A stretch of 5,254 nucleotides of DNA from Pseudomonadota bacterium (GTDB lineage Bacteria; Pseudomonadota; Gammaproteobacteria; Xanthomonadales; Xanthomonadaceae): positions 1 through 5,254 of the forward strand of contig JAHWKC010000181.1 in assembly GCA_019348095.1 (NCBI GenBank), written 5' to 3'. This document shows, piece after piece, positions 1 to 5,254 of the stretch. Every line of letters begins with the position of its first letter. Position 1 is the stretch's first letter. Under the pieces are notes generated by a model. That model made no database searches and was not told the origin of the DNA. It saw only the letters and a list, made by a program, of their open reading frames with translations. The position numbers and the translations under genes are program-made.

Positions 1-182
1 CGCACCTCGAGCAGCGGCTTCTGCGACATGCGTCCGTACTTCGCATCATCGTAGGCGCGCTCGATGTAATCCAGATCGGGCGCGATGGAGATGACGCCGC
101 GCAGCGCTTCAGCGTCCACGCCACGAAAGCTGGGCAGGCGGCTGAGGGCGAGGTGGACGCGGGCGGTGACGCCACGTGCCCG
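1..182 (-). other. Oxidoreductase-like (phytoene dehydrogenase family) C-terminal segment joined in frame to the ketosynthase
   Basis: From about residue 887 to the window edge the reading frame no longer follows a ketosynthase. After YVRARGV, a ketosynthase should continue with a segment like DxFDAxFFGxSPREAExMDPQ, which is absent. Instead the frame reads TARVHLALSRLPSF, then IAPDLDYIERAYDDAKYGR and KPLLEV. I recognise this pattern from the C-terminal third of COG1233-type FAD/NAD(P)-dependent oxidoreductases (phytoene dehydrogenase relatives), which usually read xKVNLALxxLPxF and IAPSLDYLERAYDDAKYG. The FAD-binding N-terminus of such an enzyme is not in the window. The family call rests on remembered motifs, not a search. 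The segment may be a real gene fusion, the scar of a deletion, or an assembly chimera. Confidence 0.7.
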
Positions 183-2840
183 CACGTACGCCGGATCGCT
201 CCGCTCGGCCTCGCTGACCGCGGGGTCCAGCTCGCCGGGTTCAAACCGTGTTATCGACTCGCGGCCTGCGCACAGGTTTTCCCAGAACGTTTCCACGTCG
301 CCGGCGCCAGGAAACCGACCGGCCATTCCGATGATGGCAATGGGTTCGTTACCGGACTCGGCACGGGCCAACCGCTTTGCCGCGATGCGTGCCGGATCCA
401 CGCTCGACGCTGCAGAGCCGTCCCCGAGTGCCGCAGCCAGTGTTGCCGGCGTTGGATTTCGAAACACCAATGTGACCGGGATGCTCCTTGCCGCCGCCAT
501 CGGCGCGAGCTTCTCGGCCAGTTGCACCGCCAGCAGCGAGTTGCCGCCTAGTTCGAAGAAGTTGTCATTGCGCCCGACGGCGTCGATGTCCAGCAGTTCG
601 CCAAAGACATCGCACACCTCGGACTCGACAGCGCCGGTAGCTGGCTCGAAAGCGCAGGCAAGCTCGGGGCGTGAACGGTCCGGTTCCGGTAGCGCCTTGG
701 TGTCGAGTTTGCCGTTGATCGTCACCGGCAACGCGTCCAGGCACAGATAGCGCACCGGCACCATGAACGCAGGCAGCCGCGACGCGAGATGCGCACGCAG
801 CGCTGAAGCAGCCGGTAGCTCCTGGCCAGCGACGTAGTAGGCCAACAGCCGACTACCGCCGGCACGGCCCGGCCGCGCCACCACCGCACACGACTGGATC
901 CCGGGGTGCTGCTGCAGCGCCTGTTCGATTTCCGACAGCTCGATGCGGAAACCCCGGATCTTGACCTGGCTGTCGCCGCGCCCGGCGAACTCCAGGGTGC
1001 CATCGGGAAGGAACCGGACCTGGTCACCGGTGCGGTAGAGGCGCTCGTCCGCGCGGAACGGATCGCTGACGAATCGCCCGGCAGTCAGCTGCTCCTGGTT
1101 CGCGTACCCGCGCGCGAGGCCGCCCCCCCCGACGTAGAGCTCGCCAAGAACGCCCGTGGGCACGAGCTCACGCCGGGCGTTGAGTACATAGACCCGGGTA
1201 TCAGCGATCGGCCGCCCGATCGGAACCGCTGACGCGTCCGCCGGCAGCTCTTGCCCGACCTCATGCGTACTGACAATCACCGTGCACTCGGTCGGGCCGT
1301 AGCAATTGACCAGCCGCAGCGCGGGCAAAGCAGCACGCAGGCGACGCACGTGAGCGATCGACATCGCCTCACCGCCTGACAGCAGCTCCTCCAACCCCGC
1401 CAGATGCAAGGGATCCTCATCGACCACCGCATTGAGCAATGCGGCCGTCAACAACGTGGTGGTGACCCGATGTTTGCTGATGGAGGCAGCGATTCCGGCA
1501 CCCGTCGGCACGGGTTCCGGGTGTACCACTACGCAGCCACCGTTGAGCAGGGGTGCCCAGAGCTCGAGCGTTGAGGCGTCGAATCCAAGGGGCGCTACCT
1601 GCAGATATCGCGTGTGCGGTCCGAAACTGGCGTAGTCGACACCGCAGACCAGTCGAAGGATGCCGCGATGGCGGATCTCCACGCCTTTGGGCTCGCCGGT
1701 CGAACCCGAGGTGTACATCACATAGGCGATCGAATCACCGGAAATGGAGACGTCCGGCGCTGGTTTTCCGGAATGTTTTCCGGAGTCTTCGCCGGAGTCC
1801 TGGTCGAGACTCACCTCGACGCATCGCAGCCGCTCCGGCAGTAACGCCACAGCGCCCGCATCGTCGACTACGGCAACTTGCACGCCGGCGTTGTCCAGCA
1901 TTTGCGAGACGCGATCCCGCGGGTGTGCCCTATCGATCGGAAGATAGGCCGCGCCCGCCTTGAGGATTCCGAGCACGGCGATGACGGTCGCAGCCGACCG
2001 TGACATCGAGACCCCGACTGCCGAGCCTGGCTGAACTCCGGCTGCGATCAGTCGTGCCGCCATTATGTTGGCGCGGCGGTCGAGTTCGGCATAGCTCAGG
2101 GAGCGAGCACCATCGACGACTGCAATCGCTTCAGGCGCGCGGGCGAGCATGGCCGCGAACTGTTCGGTGACCGTTTCGGCCAACCCGCTGTTCGCCGGGG
2201 TCCTGCCCCAATCGCCGAGCTGCCGGGCGCGGTCGCCAGGATCAAGCAAGTCGATTGACTCGATCGGCCGGTTCTCGGCCAGGCCAGCAAGCACACGACA
2301 CACACAGTCCGCCACCAGCGTGACCGCTTGCTCGGTAAGCGGGGCACGAAACGAGCAGCTGATCCGCAGCTCGCCGGTGAGGGTTGGATCGGGCCCAATG
2401 CGCCACTGCGAAGCAATCGGATCAGCTTCATTCAGTACCGCATCTCCCTCCAGCACTGCCCATACCGTGGGTGACGCGTTCGCCTGGTCCGACGGCGGCG
2501 CCTCGGACATCGCTTGCCGCAGCGCCTGCTGCCAGGCCGCACATTGCCCCTGCGGCTCGATGTCTACCGCTGCCTGCTGCAGCCCGCTGGTGGAGACCGA
2601 CGTGGCCAGTGCCTGGTCCTCACCGGTCAGCCGTGACTCGACCAGTGCCAACGCCGCGACCAGCAGTTCAGACGGCGCCTGCCGCTGCTGCCCGGCGCGA
2701 ATGGCATCGGACACCTCCTTGTTGAGAGCGAAGTGCAGGTGCTGCCATTCTCCAGAGCCCGCGCCGGTCCGGCACGGCAATACGGTGCTCAGCTTCGCTT
2801 CGTCAAGATATGTCGTAGTCGCGAGCGGCTTTCGATTCAT
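1..2840 (-). CDS. Hybrid NRPS/PKS (C-like, A, PCP, truncated KS) fused to an oxidoreductase-like tail; 3' end outside window
   Basis: This frame is open for 946 codons from ATG 2840-2838 to the left edge. An in-frame TAG at 2891-2889 excludes a longer N-terminus. AAAAGG at 2857-2852 is a modest ribosome binding site with long spacing. Residues ~1-215 resemble the C-terminal half of a condensation domain, without HHxxxDG. Residues ~218-730 are an adenylation domain: A3 YTSGSTGEPKGV 376-387, A4 around D421, A5 NCYGPTE 512-518, A7 YRTGD 602-606, A8 ~620-639, A10 NGKLD 709-713 with K711. The carrier domain has FFELGGNSL with phosphopantetheine Ser768. A ketosynthase begins at residue 832 (EPIAIIGMAGRFPG) but is lost after ~890, before its catalytic Cys. 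By family knowledge, the A domain adenylates an amino acid and thioesterifies it to the carrier for polyketide extension. Aligning to the GrsA pocket gives D-A-L-L-L-G-C-V-I-K, which suggests a hydrophobic or aromatic substrate; this is inference. The tail is described separately. Confidence 0.9.
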   Translation of the reverse strand, partial: MNRKPLATTTYLDEAKLSTVLPCRTGAGSGEWQHLHFALNKEVSDAIRAGQQRQAPSELLVAALALVESRLTGEDQALATSVSTSGLQQAAVDIEPQGQCAAWQQALRQAMSEAPPSDQANASPTVWAVLEGDAVLNEADPIASQWRIGPDPTLTGELRISCSFRAPLTEQAVTLVADCVCRVLAGLAENRPIESIDLLDPGDRARQLGDWGRTPANSGLAETVTEQFAAMLARAPEAIAVVDGARSLSYAELDRRANIMAARLIAAGVQPGSAVGVSMSRSAATVIAVLGILKAGAAYLPIDRAHPRDRVSQMLDNAGVQVAVVDDAGAVALLPERLRCVEVSLDQDSGEDSGKHSGKPAPDVSISGDSIAYVMYTSGSTGEPKGVEIRHRGILRLVCGVDYASFGPHTRYLQVAPLGFDASTLELWAPLLNGGCVVVHPEPVPTGAGIAASISKHRVTTTLLTAALLNAVVDEDPLHLAGLEELLSGGEAMSIAHVRRLRAALPALRLVNCYGPTECTVIVSTHEVGQELPADASAVPIGRPIADTRVYVLNARRELVPTGVLGELYVGGGGLARGYANQEQLTAGRFVSDPFRADERLYRTGDQVRFLPDGTLEFAGRGDSQVKIRGFRIELSEIEQALQQHPGIQSCAVVARPGRAGGSRLLAYYVAGQELPAASALRAHLASRLPAFMVPVRYLCLDALPVTINGKLDTKALPEPDRSRPELACAFEPATGAVESEVCDVFGELLDIDAVGRNDNFFELGGNSLLAVQLAEKLAPMAAARSIPVTLVFRNPTPATLAAALGDGSAASSVDPARIAAKRLARAESGNEPIAIIGMAGRFPGAGDVETFWENLCAGRESITRFEPGELDPAVSEAERSDPAYVRARGVTARVHLALSRLPSFRGVDAEALRGVISIAPDLDYIERAYDDAKYGRMSQKPLLEV
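1123..1130. repeat. Homopolymer of eight C (G8 on the coding strand)
   Basis: A run of eight C lies inside the adenylation domain and encodes part of YVGGGGLARGY on the minus strand. Relatives usually have YVGGAGLARGY, so the length matches the family and the frame is intact. A run this long is prone to replication slippage and to sequencing errors, and a one-base change would truncate the synthetase. Confidence 0.85.
1764..1799 (-). repeat. Three tandem 12-bp units encoding DSGE-DSGK-HSGK
   Basis: On the plus strand the units are TTTTCCGGAATG (1764-1775), TTTTCCGGAGTC (1776-1787) and TTCGCCGGAGTC (1788-1799), each 1-4 substitutions from the others. Read on the coding strand they are three whole-codon four-residue repeats at residues 348-359, in the variable linker before core motif A3. 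Being a multiple of three bases, copy-number changes would keep the frame, and the hydrophilic Ser/Gly-rich product should be a surface loop. Confidence 0.85.
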
Positions 2841-2888
2841 CAGTCTTGGTACCTTTTCGTTTGCGGTCAGCCTTCGCCTTGTGCGCGA

Positions 2889-2975
2889 CTACCCACATTT
2901 CCGGCAGTTGATGACCGTGGGAGACATCCGTTGCGGCAAACTCGGCTCTTGGCATCCCGTCTGCGGCGAAGTCAT
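2889..2975 (-). CDS. Possible 28-residue leader ORF upstream of the synthetase
   Basis: ATG at 2975-2973 opens a 28-codon frame ending in TAG at 2891-2889, 48 bases before the synthetase start and in the same frame. GGAG stands six bases before the ATG, which is good ribosome binding site spacing. The product has three Cys and ends INCRKCG. No family is recognised. It could be a translated leader peptide, a remnant of an earlier 5' extension of the synthetase, or chance. Confidence 0.2.
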   Translation of the reverse strand: MTSPQTGCQEPSLPQRMSPTVINCRKCG

Positions 2976-3043
2976 CGGCTGCTCCAAGTCGCTCCTTGCT
3001 GGCCGCGCCGTACTTGGTATGTCGCCTCGATTACAACGGTTCC

Positions 3044-3060
3044 GGCCGCTCGGGGCGGCC
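3044..3060. promoter_or_regulatory. GC-only perfect hairpin in the divergent intergenic region
   Basis: GGCCGC (3044-3049) and GCGGCC (3055-3060) form a perfect six-base-pair stem with a five-base loop TCGGG. It lies 63 bases before the J-domain start and about 200 bases before the synthetase start. No T tract follows on either strand, so it is not a classical terminator. It could be an operator, an RNA leader structure, or chance in GC-rich DNA. Confidence 0.3.
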
Positions 3061-3113
3061 AGACGACGCCGGTGCGCACACGGACGTCACCCGGGTTAGG
3101 ATGGCTCAACCGC

Positions 3114-3118
3114 GAGGG
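3114..3118 (+). promoter_or_regulatory. Ribosome binding site of the J-domain gene
   Basis: GAGGG lies five bases before ATG 3124-3126. This is close to consensus in sequence and spacing, and it fixes the start codon of the downstream gene, whose J domain begins almost at once. Confidence 0.65.
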
Positions 3119-3123
3119 CTGAC

Positions 3124-3651
3124 ATGAACTCCGACCTGGCGTCGCTCTATTCGCAACTCGATCTCCGTCCGGGCTGCAGCTTCGAAGAGTTTCAGCGGGC
3201 CTACCGACGGCAGATCGCGCAATTGCATCCGGACCGGGGCCGGACCGATCCGGGTTCGTCGGACACGCAGGCGCGGCTGCGAAACCTGATCCTGCTGCAC
3301 GCCACGGTGAGTCGATTCCACCATCGCTACGGGAGAATGCCCGGTGGACGATCGCCGCGGATCAGCGGCGTTCTGCCCAGGAGGAGCCACCAAGTCAGGC
3401 ACGTAGGCCACGCGGCAGCGTCCCACCCTGGCAGCGACAGGCGTCCGGCCCGGTTTGCTGTTGGGCTGCTCATCATCGGCGCGCTCGTGGCCATGGTGGC
3501 GGCGTGGAACTGGCTCGTGTCTACGGGGCGCGACTCCACCGCACACCTGCTGCCTCCACCCGCCGCCGTGATCTCCAGCAGCCGCGATACGCAACATCTG
3601 CCGCGGTTGCTTGCTGCAACCGAAATCCGTATCACCGCGCGCCGCGCCTGA
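3124..3651 (+). CDS. Small membrane-anchored J-domain protein
   Basis: This 175-residue protein starts with a J domain. Helix I is SDLASLYSQLDL, helix II is SFEEFQRAYRRQIAQ, the signature HPD is at residues 35-37, and a helix III-like stretch spans ~47-71. J domains stimulate the ATPase of DnaK-type Hsp70 chaperones through HPD. There is no DnaJ Gly/Phe region, zinc finger or substrate-binding domain. A basic linker (~76-110) leads into one predicted membrane span at ~111-132 (FAVGLLIIGALVAMVAAWNW), followed by ~43 residues containing LLPPPA. The basic residues before the span favour a cytoplasmic J domain and a periplasmic tail. It would bring an Hsp70 to the inner membrane; the client is unknown. 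The start is supported by GAGGG at 3114-3118. Its last 20 bases overlap the convergent transferase gene. The C-terminus has no recognised domain. Confidence 0.75.
   Translation: MNSDLASLYSQLDLRPGCSFEEFQRAYRRQIAQLHPDRGRTDPGSSDTQARLRNLILLHATVSRFHHRYGRMPGGRSPRISGVLPRRSHQVRHVGHAAASHPGSDRRPARFAVGLLIIGALVAMVAAWNWLVSTGRDSTAHLLPPPAAVISSSRDTQHLPRLLAATEIRITARRA
3604..3622 (-). terminator. Hairpin just past the transferase stop codon, possible terminator
   Basis: CGGTTGC (3604-3610) pairs perfectly with GCAACCG (3616-3622) around a five-base loop. On the minus strand the hairpin begins nine bases after the transferase stop codon, where a terminator would be expected. No U-rich tract follows on that strand, so this is not a textbook intrinsic terminator. 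It also lies inside the 3' end of the convergent J-domain gene. It could end or stabilise the leftward transcript. Confidence 0.35.
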
Positions 3652-5035
3652 ACAGTACCACCTCGACCGTCTGCATCAGGATCGTCAGATCGAACAGCAG
3701 GCCCTGATTCTTGACGTAGAACAGGTCGAAGGTGAGCTTTTCCTCGGCGTCGCGCACCGAGGCACCATAGGGGTAGCGTAGTTGAGCCCAGCCGGTCAGG
3801 CCCGGCTTCACGCTGTGGCGGATGTTGTAGTAGCGGATTTCCTTGCCGAGCATTTCCACGAAGTGCGGGCGCTCCGGGCGCGGGCCGACGAAGCTCAGGT
3901 CGCCGCGCAACACGTTGTACAGCTGCGGCAGCTCATCCAGGCGGGTCATTCGGATGAAGCGGCCGACCCGCGTACTCCGGTCGTCCTCGCGGCTGGCCCA
4001 GCGCGCGACGCCGTCTTTTTCTGCATCGGCACGCATGCTGCGGAACTTGATCAGCTCGAACCCGCGCCCGTTTTCCCCGACCCGGGTCTGCCGGTAGAGG
4101 ATCGGCGAGCCAGACTCCAGCCAGACGCACAGCGCCACGATGAGCATGAGCGGCCATGCGACCAGCAGCAGCGCGCAGGCGGCAAGCAGGTCGAAGAAAC
4201 GCTTGCTCAAACGCCGCAATATGGAATGGTCGAACCCGCCGGAGAACACCAGCCAGGACGGATCGGCCACGTTCAACGTGACCATGCCCGCCTCACGCTC
4301 GAAAAACGTCGACAGGTCGGACACCACGATGCCGCGTTGCGCGCACATCAGCATGCTTTCCATGGGCAGGCAGCCGCGCCGCTCGTCGGGGGCGACCACG
4401 ATCTCGTCCACATTCATTCGCTCGGCGAGGTCGGCCAGCGCCAATTCGCCGGTGCCGGTGTCCGCCGGCATTCCCGCAGGCACCTCCACCGGCTGCCCCG
4501 GCACCGGCAGATAGCCGACCACGACGAACGACTGCCGATCCGAGGCGCGCCGCATACGGCTGTTGATCAGTGCGGCGTTGCTGCCCGCCCCGAACACCAG
4601 CACGCGGCTCTTGAACAGCTTCATCCCGAACAGCTGCATCACCAGGAAGCGCAGCAGCATCACTCCGATGAACCCGAACGCCAGCGACATCAGCAGCACG
4701 CCACGGCCGATGTAGGTCACCGGAACGAAGTAGTACAGCACCAGCAAACTGATGCCACCGAAGGCGAACGCCAGCAGCAGGCGCACGACGAACTCGGTCC
4801 GGTTGTGGCGCAGGTATACCTGGTAGAGCCCGAAGCACACCATTGCCACGGTCACGAACACCGCCACAAGCAACAGGCGCTCGGGATTGCTGCCGAGGAA
4901 CACCTGATAGCCCTCGGGATCATTCAGGAAGCGCAGCCTCGCGGCGGCCTTGGCCGCGAACGCGATCAGCAGCACCTCCATCAGCCAGAGGAAACGGATG
5001 ACCCAACTTTTTCGGCTCGCCGATGCGACTTTCAT
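3632..5035 (-). CDS. Polyprenyl-phosphate sugar-phosphate transferase, exosortase/PEP-CTERM-associated exopolysaccharide type (TIGR03013-like)
   Basis: This 467-residue inner-membrane enzyme would transfer a sugar phosphate from a nucleotide sugar to undecaprenyl phosphate, the first step of exopolysaccharide repeat-unit assembly. Four N-terminal spans are visible (~10-30, 52-72, 83-105, 111-135). A Rossmann-like domain with VLVFGAGSN (145-153) follows, then a hydrophobic segment at ~279-305 before the catalytic domain. That domain has KFRSM (330-334), the catalytic Asp-Glu pair D367-E368 in DELPQLYNVLRGD, FVGPRPERP (382-390) and KPGLTGWAQ (410-418). The ending YPYGASVRDAEEKL through QTVEVVLFRRGAR matches my memory of the TIGR03013 family, and the length is normal. 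WcaJ/EpsE-type transferases share the architecture and are the alternative. ATG 5035 is supported by an in-frame TGA at 5047-5045, though the ribosome binding site is weak. The gene converges on the J-domain gene. Confidence 0.9.
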   Translation of the reverse strand: MKVASASRKSWVIRFLWLMEVLLIAFAAKAAARLRFLNDPEGYQVFLGSNPERLLLVAVFVTVAMVCFGLYQVYLRHNRTEFVVRLLLAFAFGGISLLVLYYFVPVTYIGRGVLLMSLAFGFIGVMLLRFLVMQLFGMKLFKSRVLVFGAGSNAALINSRMRRASDRQSFVVVGYLPVPGQPVEVPAGMPADTGTGELALADLAERMNVDEIVVAPDERRGCLPMESMLMCAQRGIVVSDLSTFFEREAGMVTLNVADPSWLVFSGGFDHSILRRLSKRFFDLLAACALLLVAWPLMLIVALCVWLESGSPILYRQTRVGENGRGFELIKFRSMRADAEKDGVARWASREDDRSTRVGRFIRMTRLDELPQLYNVLRGDLSFVGPRPERPHFVEMLGKEIRYYNIRHSVKPGLTGWAQLRYPYGASVRDAEEKLTFDLFYVKNQGLLFDLTILMQTVEVVLFRRGAR

Positions 5036-5194
5036 GCGGGATGCTCATGGTGCGGAGAACGACGGCGCTGCCGGCTGACCGATGCGGCCTCTCCAGAACA
5101 GATTGGACGGCTGCAACAGGATCGACATATGCAGTGCTTCATTCGATACAACGCATTCACCAGCGAAGTCCGCAGCCGTGGGCTTCGGATCTGT
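5036..5194 (-). promoter_or_regulatory. Upstream region of the transferase gene, possible promoter
   Basis: These 159 bases lie between a likely upstream stop and the transferase start. The relatively AT-rich part around 5120-5160 contains, on the minus strand, TTGTAT (5151-5146) and TATGTC (5129-5124), spaced 16 bases, as a weak -35/-10 candidate. There is no strong Shine-Dalgarno before ATG 5035; GAG about nine bases upstream is the best. An out-of-frame ATG at 5048-5046 precedes the real start. Confidence 0.25.
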
Positions 5195-5254
5195 TCATTT
5201 CCAGTCGCCGGGCTCGTCGGCTCGCGGGCGCAGCCAGCGGCAGTCGATCGCGAT
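5195..5254 (-). CDS. C-terminal end of an unidentified leftward gene (partial)
   Basis: The minus strand is open from the right edge for 19 codons and ends at TGA 5197-5195, reading IAIDCRWLRPRADEPGDWK. The composition, with two Trp and charged residues, looks like a genuine protein C-terminus, but it is too short to assign a family. The same DNA is also open on the plus strand from ATG 5129 (AGGA seven bases upstream) to the edge. The leftward reading is preferred because it points the same way as the transferase gene and would leave room for a promoter. Confidence 0.35.
   Translation of the reverse strand: MAIDCRWLRPRADEPGDWK

Larger units (their letters stand above)
2841..3123. promoter_or_regulatory. 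Divergent intergenic region between the synthetase and J-domain genes
   Basis: This 283-base stretch separates two genes read away from each other, so it should hold promoters for both. I see no strong sigma-70 pair. TAGGAT at 3097-3102 could serve as a -10 box for the rightward gene, but its -35 partner is poor and the leader would be very short. The stretch contains a GC hairpin and a possible short leader ORF, both listed separately. No tRNA, riboswitch or insertion-sequence end was recognised. Confidence 0.4.

Noticed and set aside
85..750. 221-codon open frame on the plus strand
   Set aside because: It is antisense to the carrier and ketosynthase coding sequence, with low-complexity Ser/Ala composition and no domain.
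1553..1963. Arg/Pro-rich 136-codon plus-strand frame
   Set aside because: It lies opposite the core of the adenylation domain. The composition reflects reading GC-rich DNA in the wrong frame.
3014..3037. TTGGTA and TACAAC as a rightward promoter
   Set aside because: The two boxes are only 12 bases apart, too close for a sigma-70 promoter.
3044..3060. GC hairpin as an intrinsic terminator
   Set aside because: No T tract follows on either strand and no gene ends nearby, so it is listed only as a possible regulatory structure.
2149..3099. 316-codon open frame on the plus strand
   Set aside because: Most of it is antisense to the well-supported synthetase. Its product is rich in Ser, Ala and Arg, has no recognisable motif, and is typical of a GC-rich shadow frame.
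3106..3597. 163-codon minus-strand frame opposite the J-domain gene
   Set aside because: The plus-strand gene has an HPD J domain, a membrane span and a good ribosome binding site. The antisense product shows none of these.
4293..4838. 181-codon minus-strand frame inside the transferase gene
   Set aside because: It is the same strand in another frame, rich in Arg/Ala/Pro, while the overlapping transferase frame carries clear family motifs.
5129..5254. Plus-strand frame from ATG 5129, open to the right edge, with AGGA upstream
   Set aside because: It has no recognisable motif and conflicts with the minus-strand C-terminus in the same DNA. It cannot be fully excluded because it leaves the window.
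1..5254. CRISPR arrays, tRNA or rRNA genes, insertion-sequence ends, integrase attachment sites
   Set aside because: No spaced direct repeats, cloverleaf-like segments, transposase motifs or flanking terminal inverted repeats were seen.

Overview
The window looks like part of a high-G+C proteobacterial chromosome, most likely Gammaproteobacteria such as Xanthomonadales relatives, with Betaproteobacteria also possible. The grounds are the strongly G/C-biased third codon positions, the Shine-Dalgarno-type start of the J-domain gene, and a membrane sugar-phosphate transferase of the exosortase/PEP-CTERM-associated type. No marker gene fixes the taxon.

Layout, left to right. (1) Bases 1-2840, minus strand: one uninterrupted reading frame that runs off the left edge. 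It encodes a hybrid nonribosomal peptide synthetase/polyketide synthase. In protein order it has a shortened condensation-like N-terminus, a complete adenylation domain, a peptidyl carrier domain and the first ~60 residues of a ketosynthase. At about residue 886-892 (bases ~165-185) the ketosynthase stops abruptly. The same frame continues as what looks like the C-terminal part of a phytoene-dehydrogenase-like FAD oxidoreductase. This apparent chimera is the most striking feature of the window. (2) Bases 2841-3123: a divergent intergenic region with a ribosome binding site for the rightward gene, a GC hairpin and a possible 28-codon leader ORF. (3) Bases 3124-3651, plus strand: a small membrane-anchored J-domain protein. 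(4) Bases 3632-5035, minus strand: a polyprenyl-phosphate sugar-phosphate transferase that starts exopolysaccharide repeat units. It converges on the J-domain gene and overlaps it by 20 bases at the 3' ends. (5) Bases 5036-5254: an upstream region with a possible promoter, then the likely last 19 codons of another leftward gene.

How they fit together: the synthetase would activate an amino acid, load it on the carrier domain and pass it to a ketosynthase for polyketide extension, but the visible ketosynthase is cut off. The transferase acts at the inner membrane in polysaccharide export. The J-domain protein would recruit an Hsp70 to the membrane. Nothing in the sequence shows that the secondary-metabolite gene and the polysaccharide gene share a pathway. 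The window may be the boundary between a biosynthetic cluster and a polysaccharide locus.
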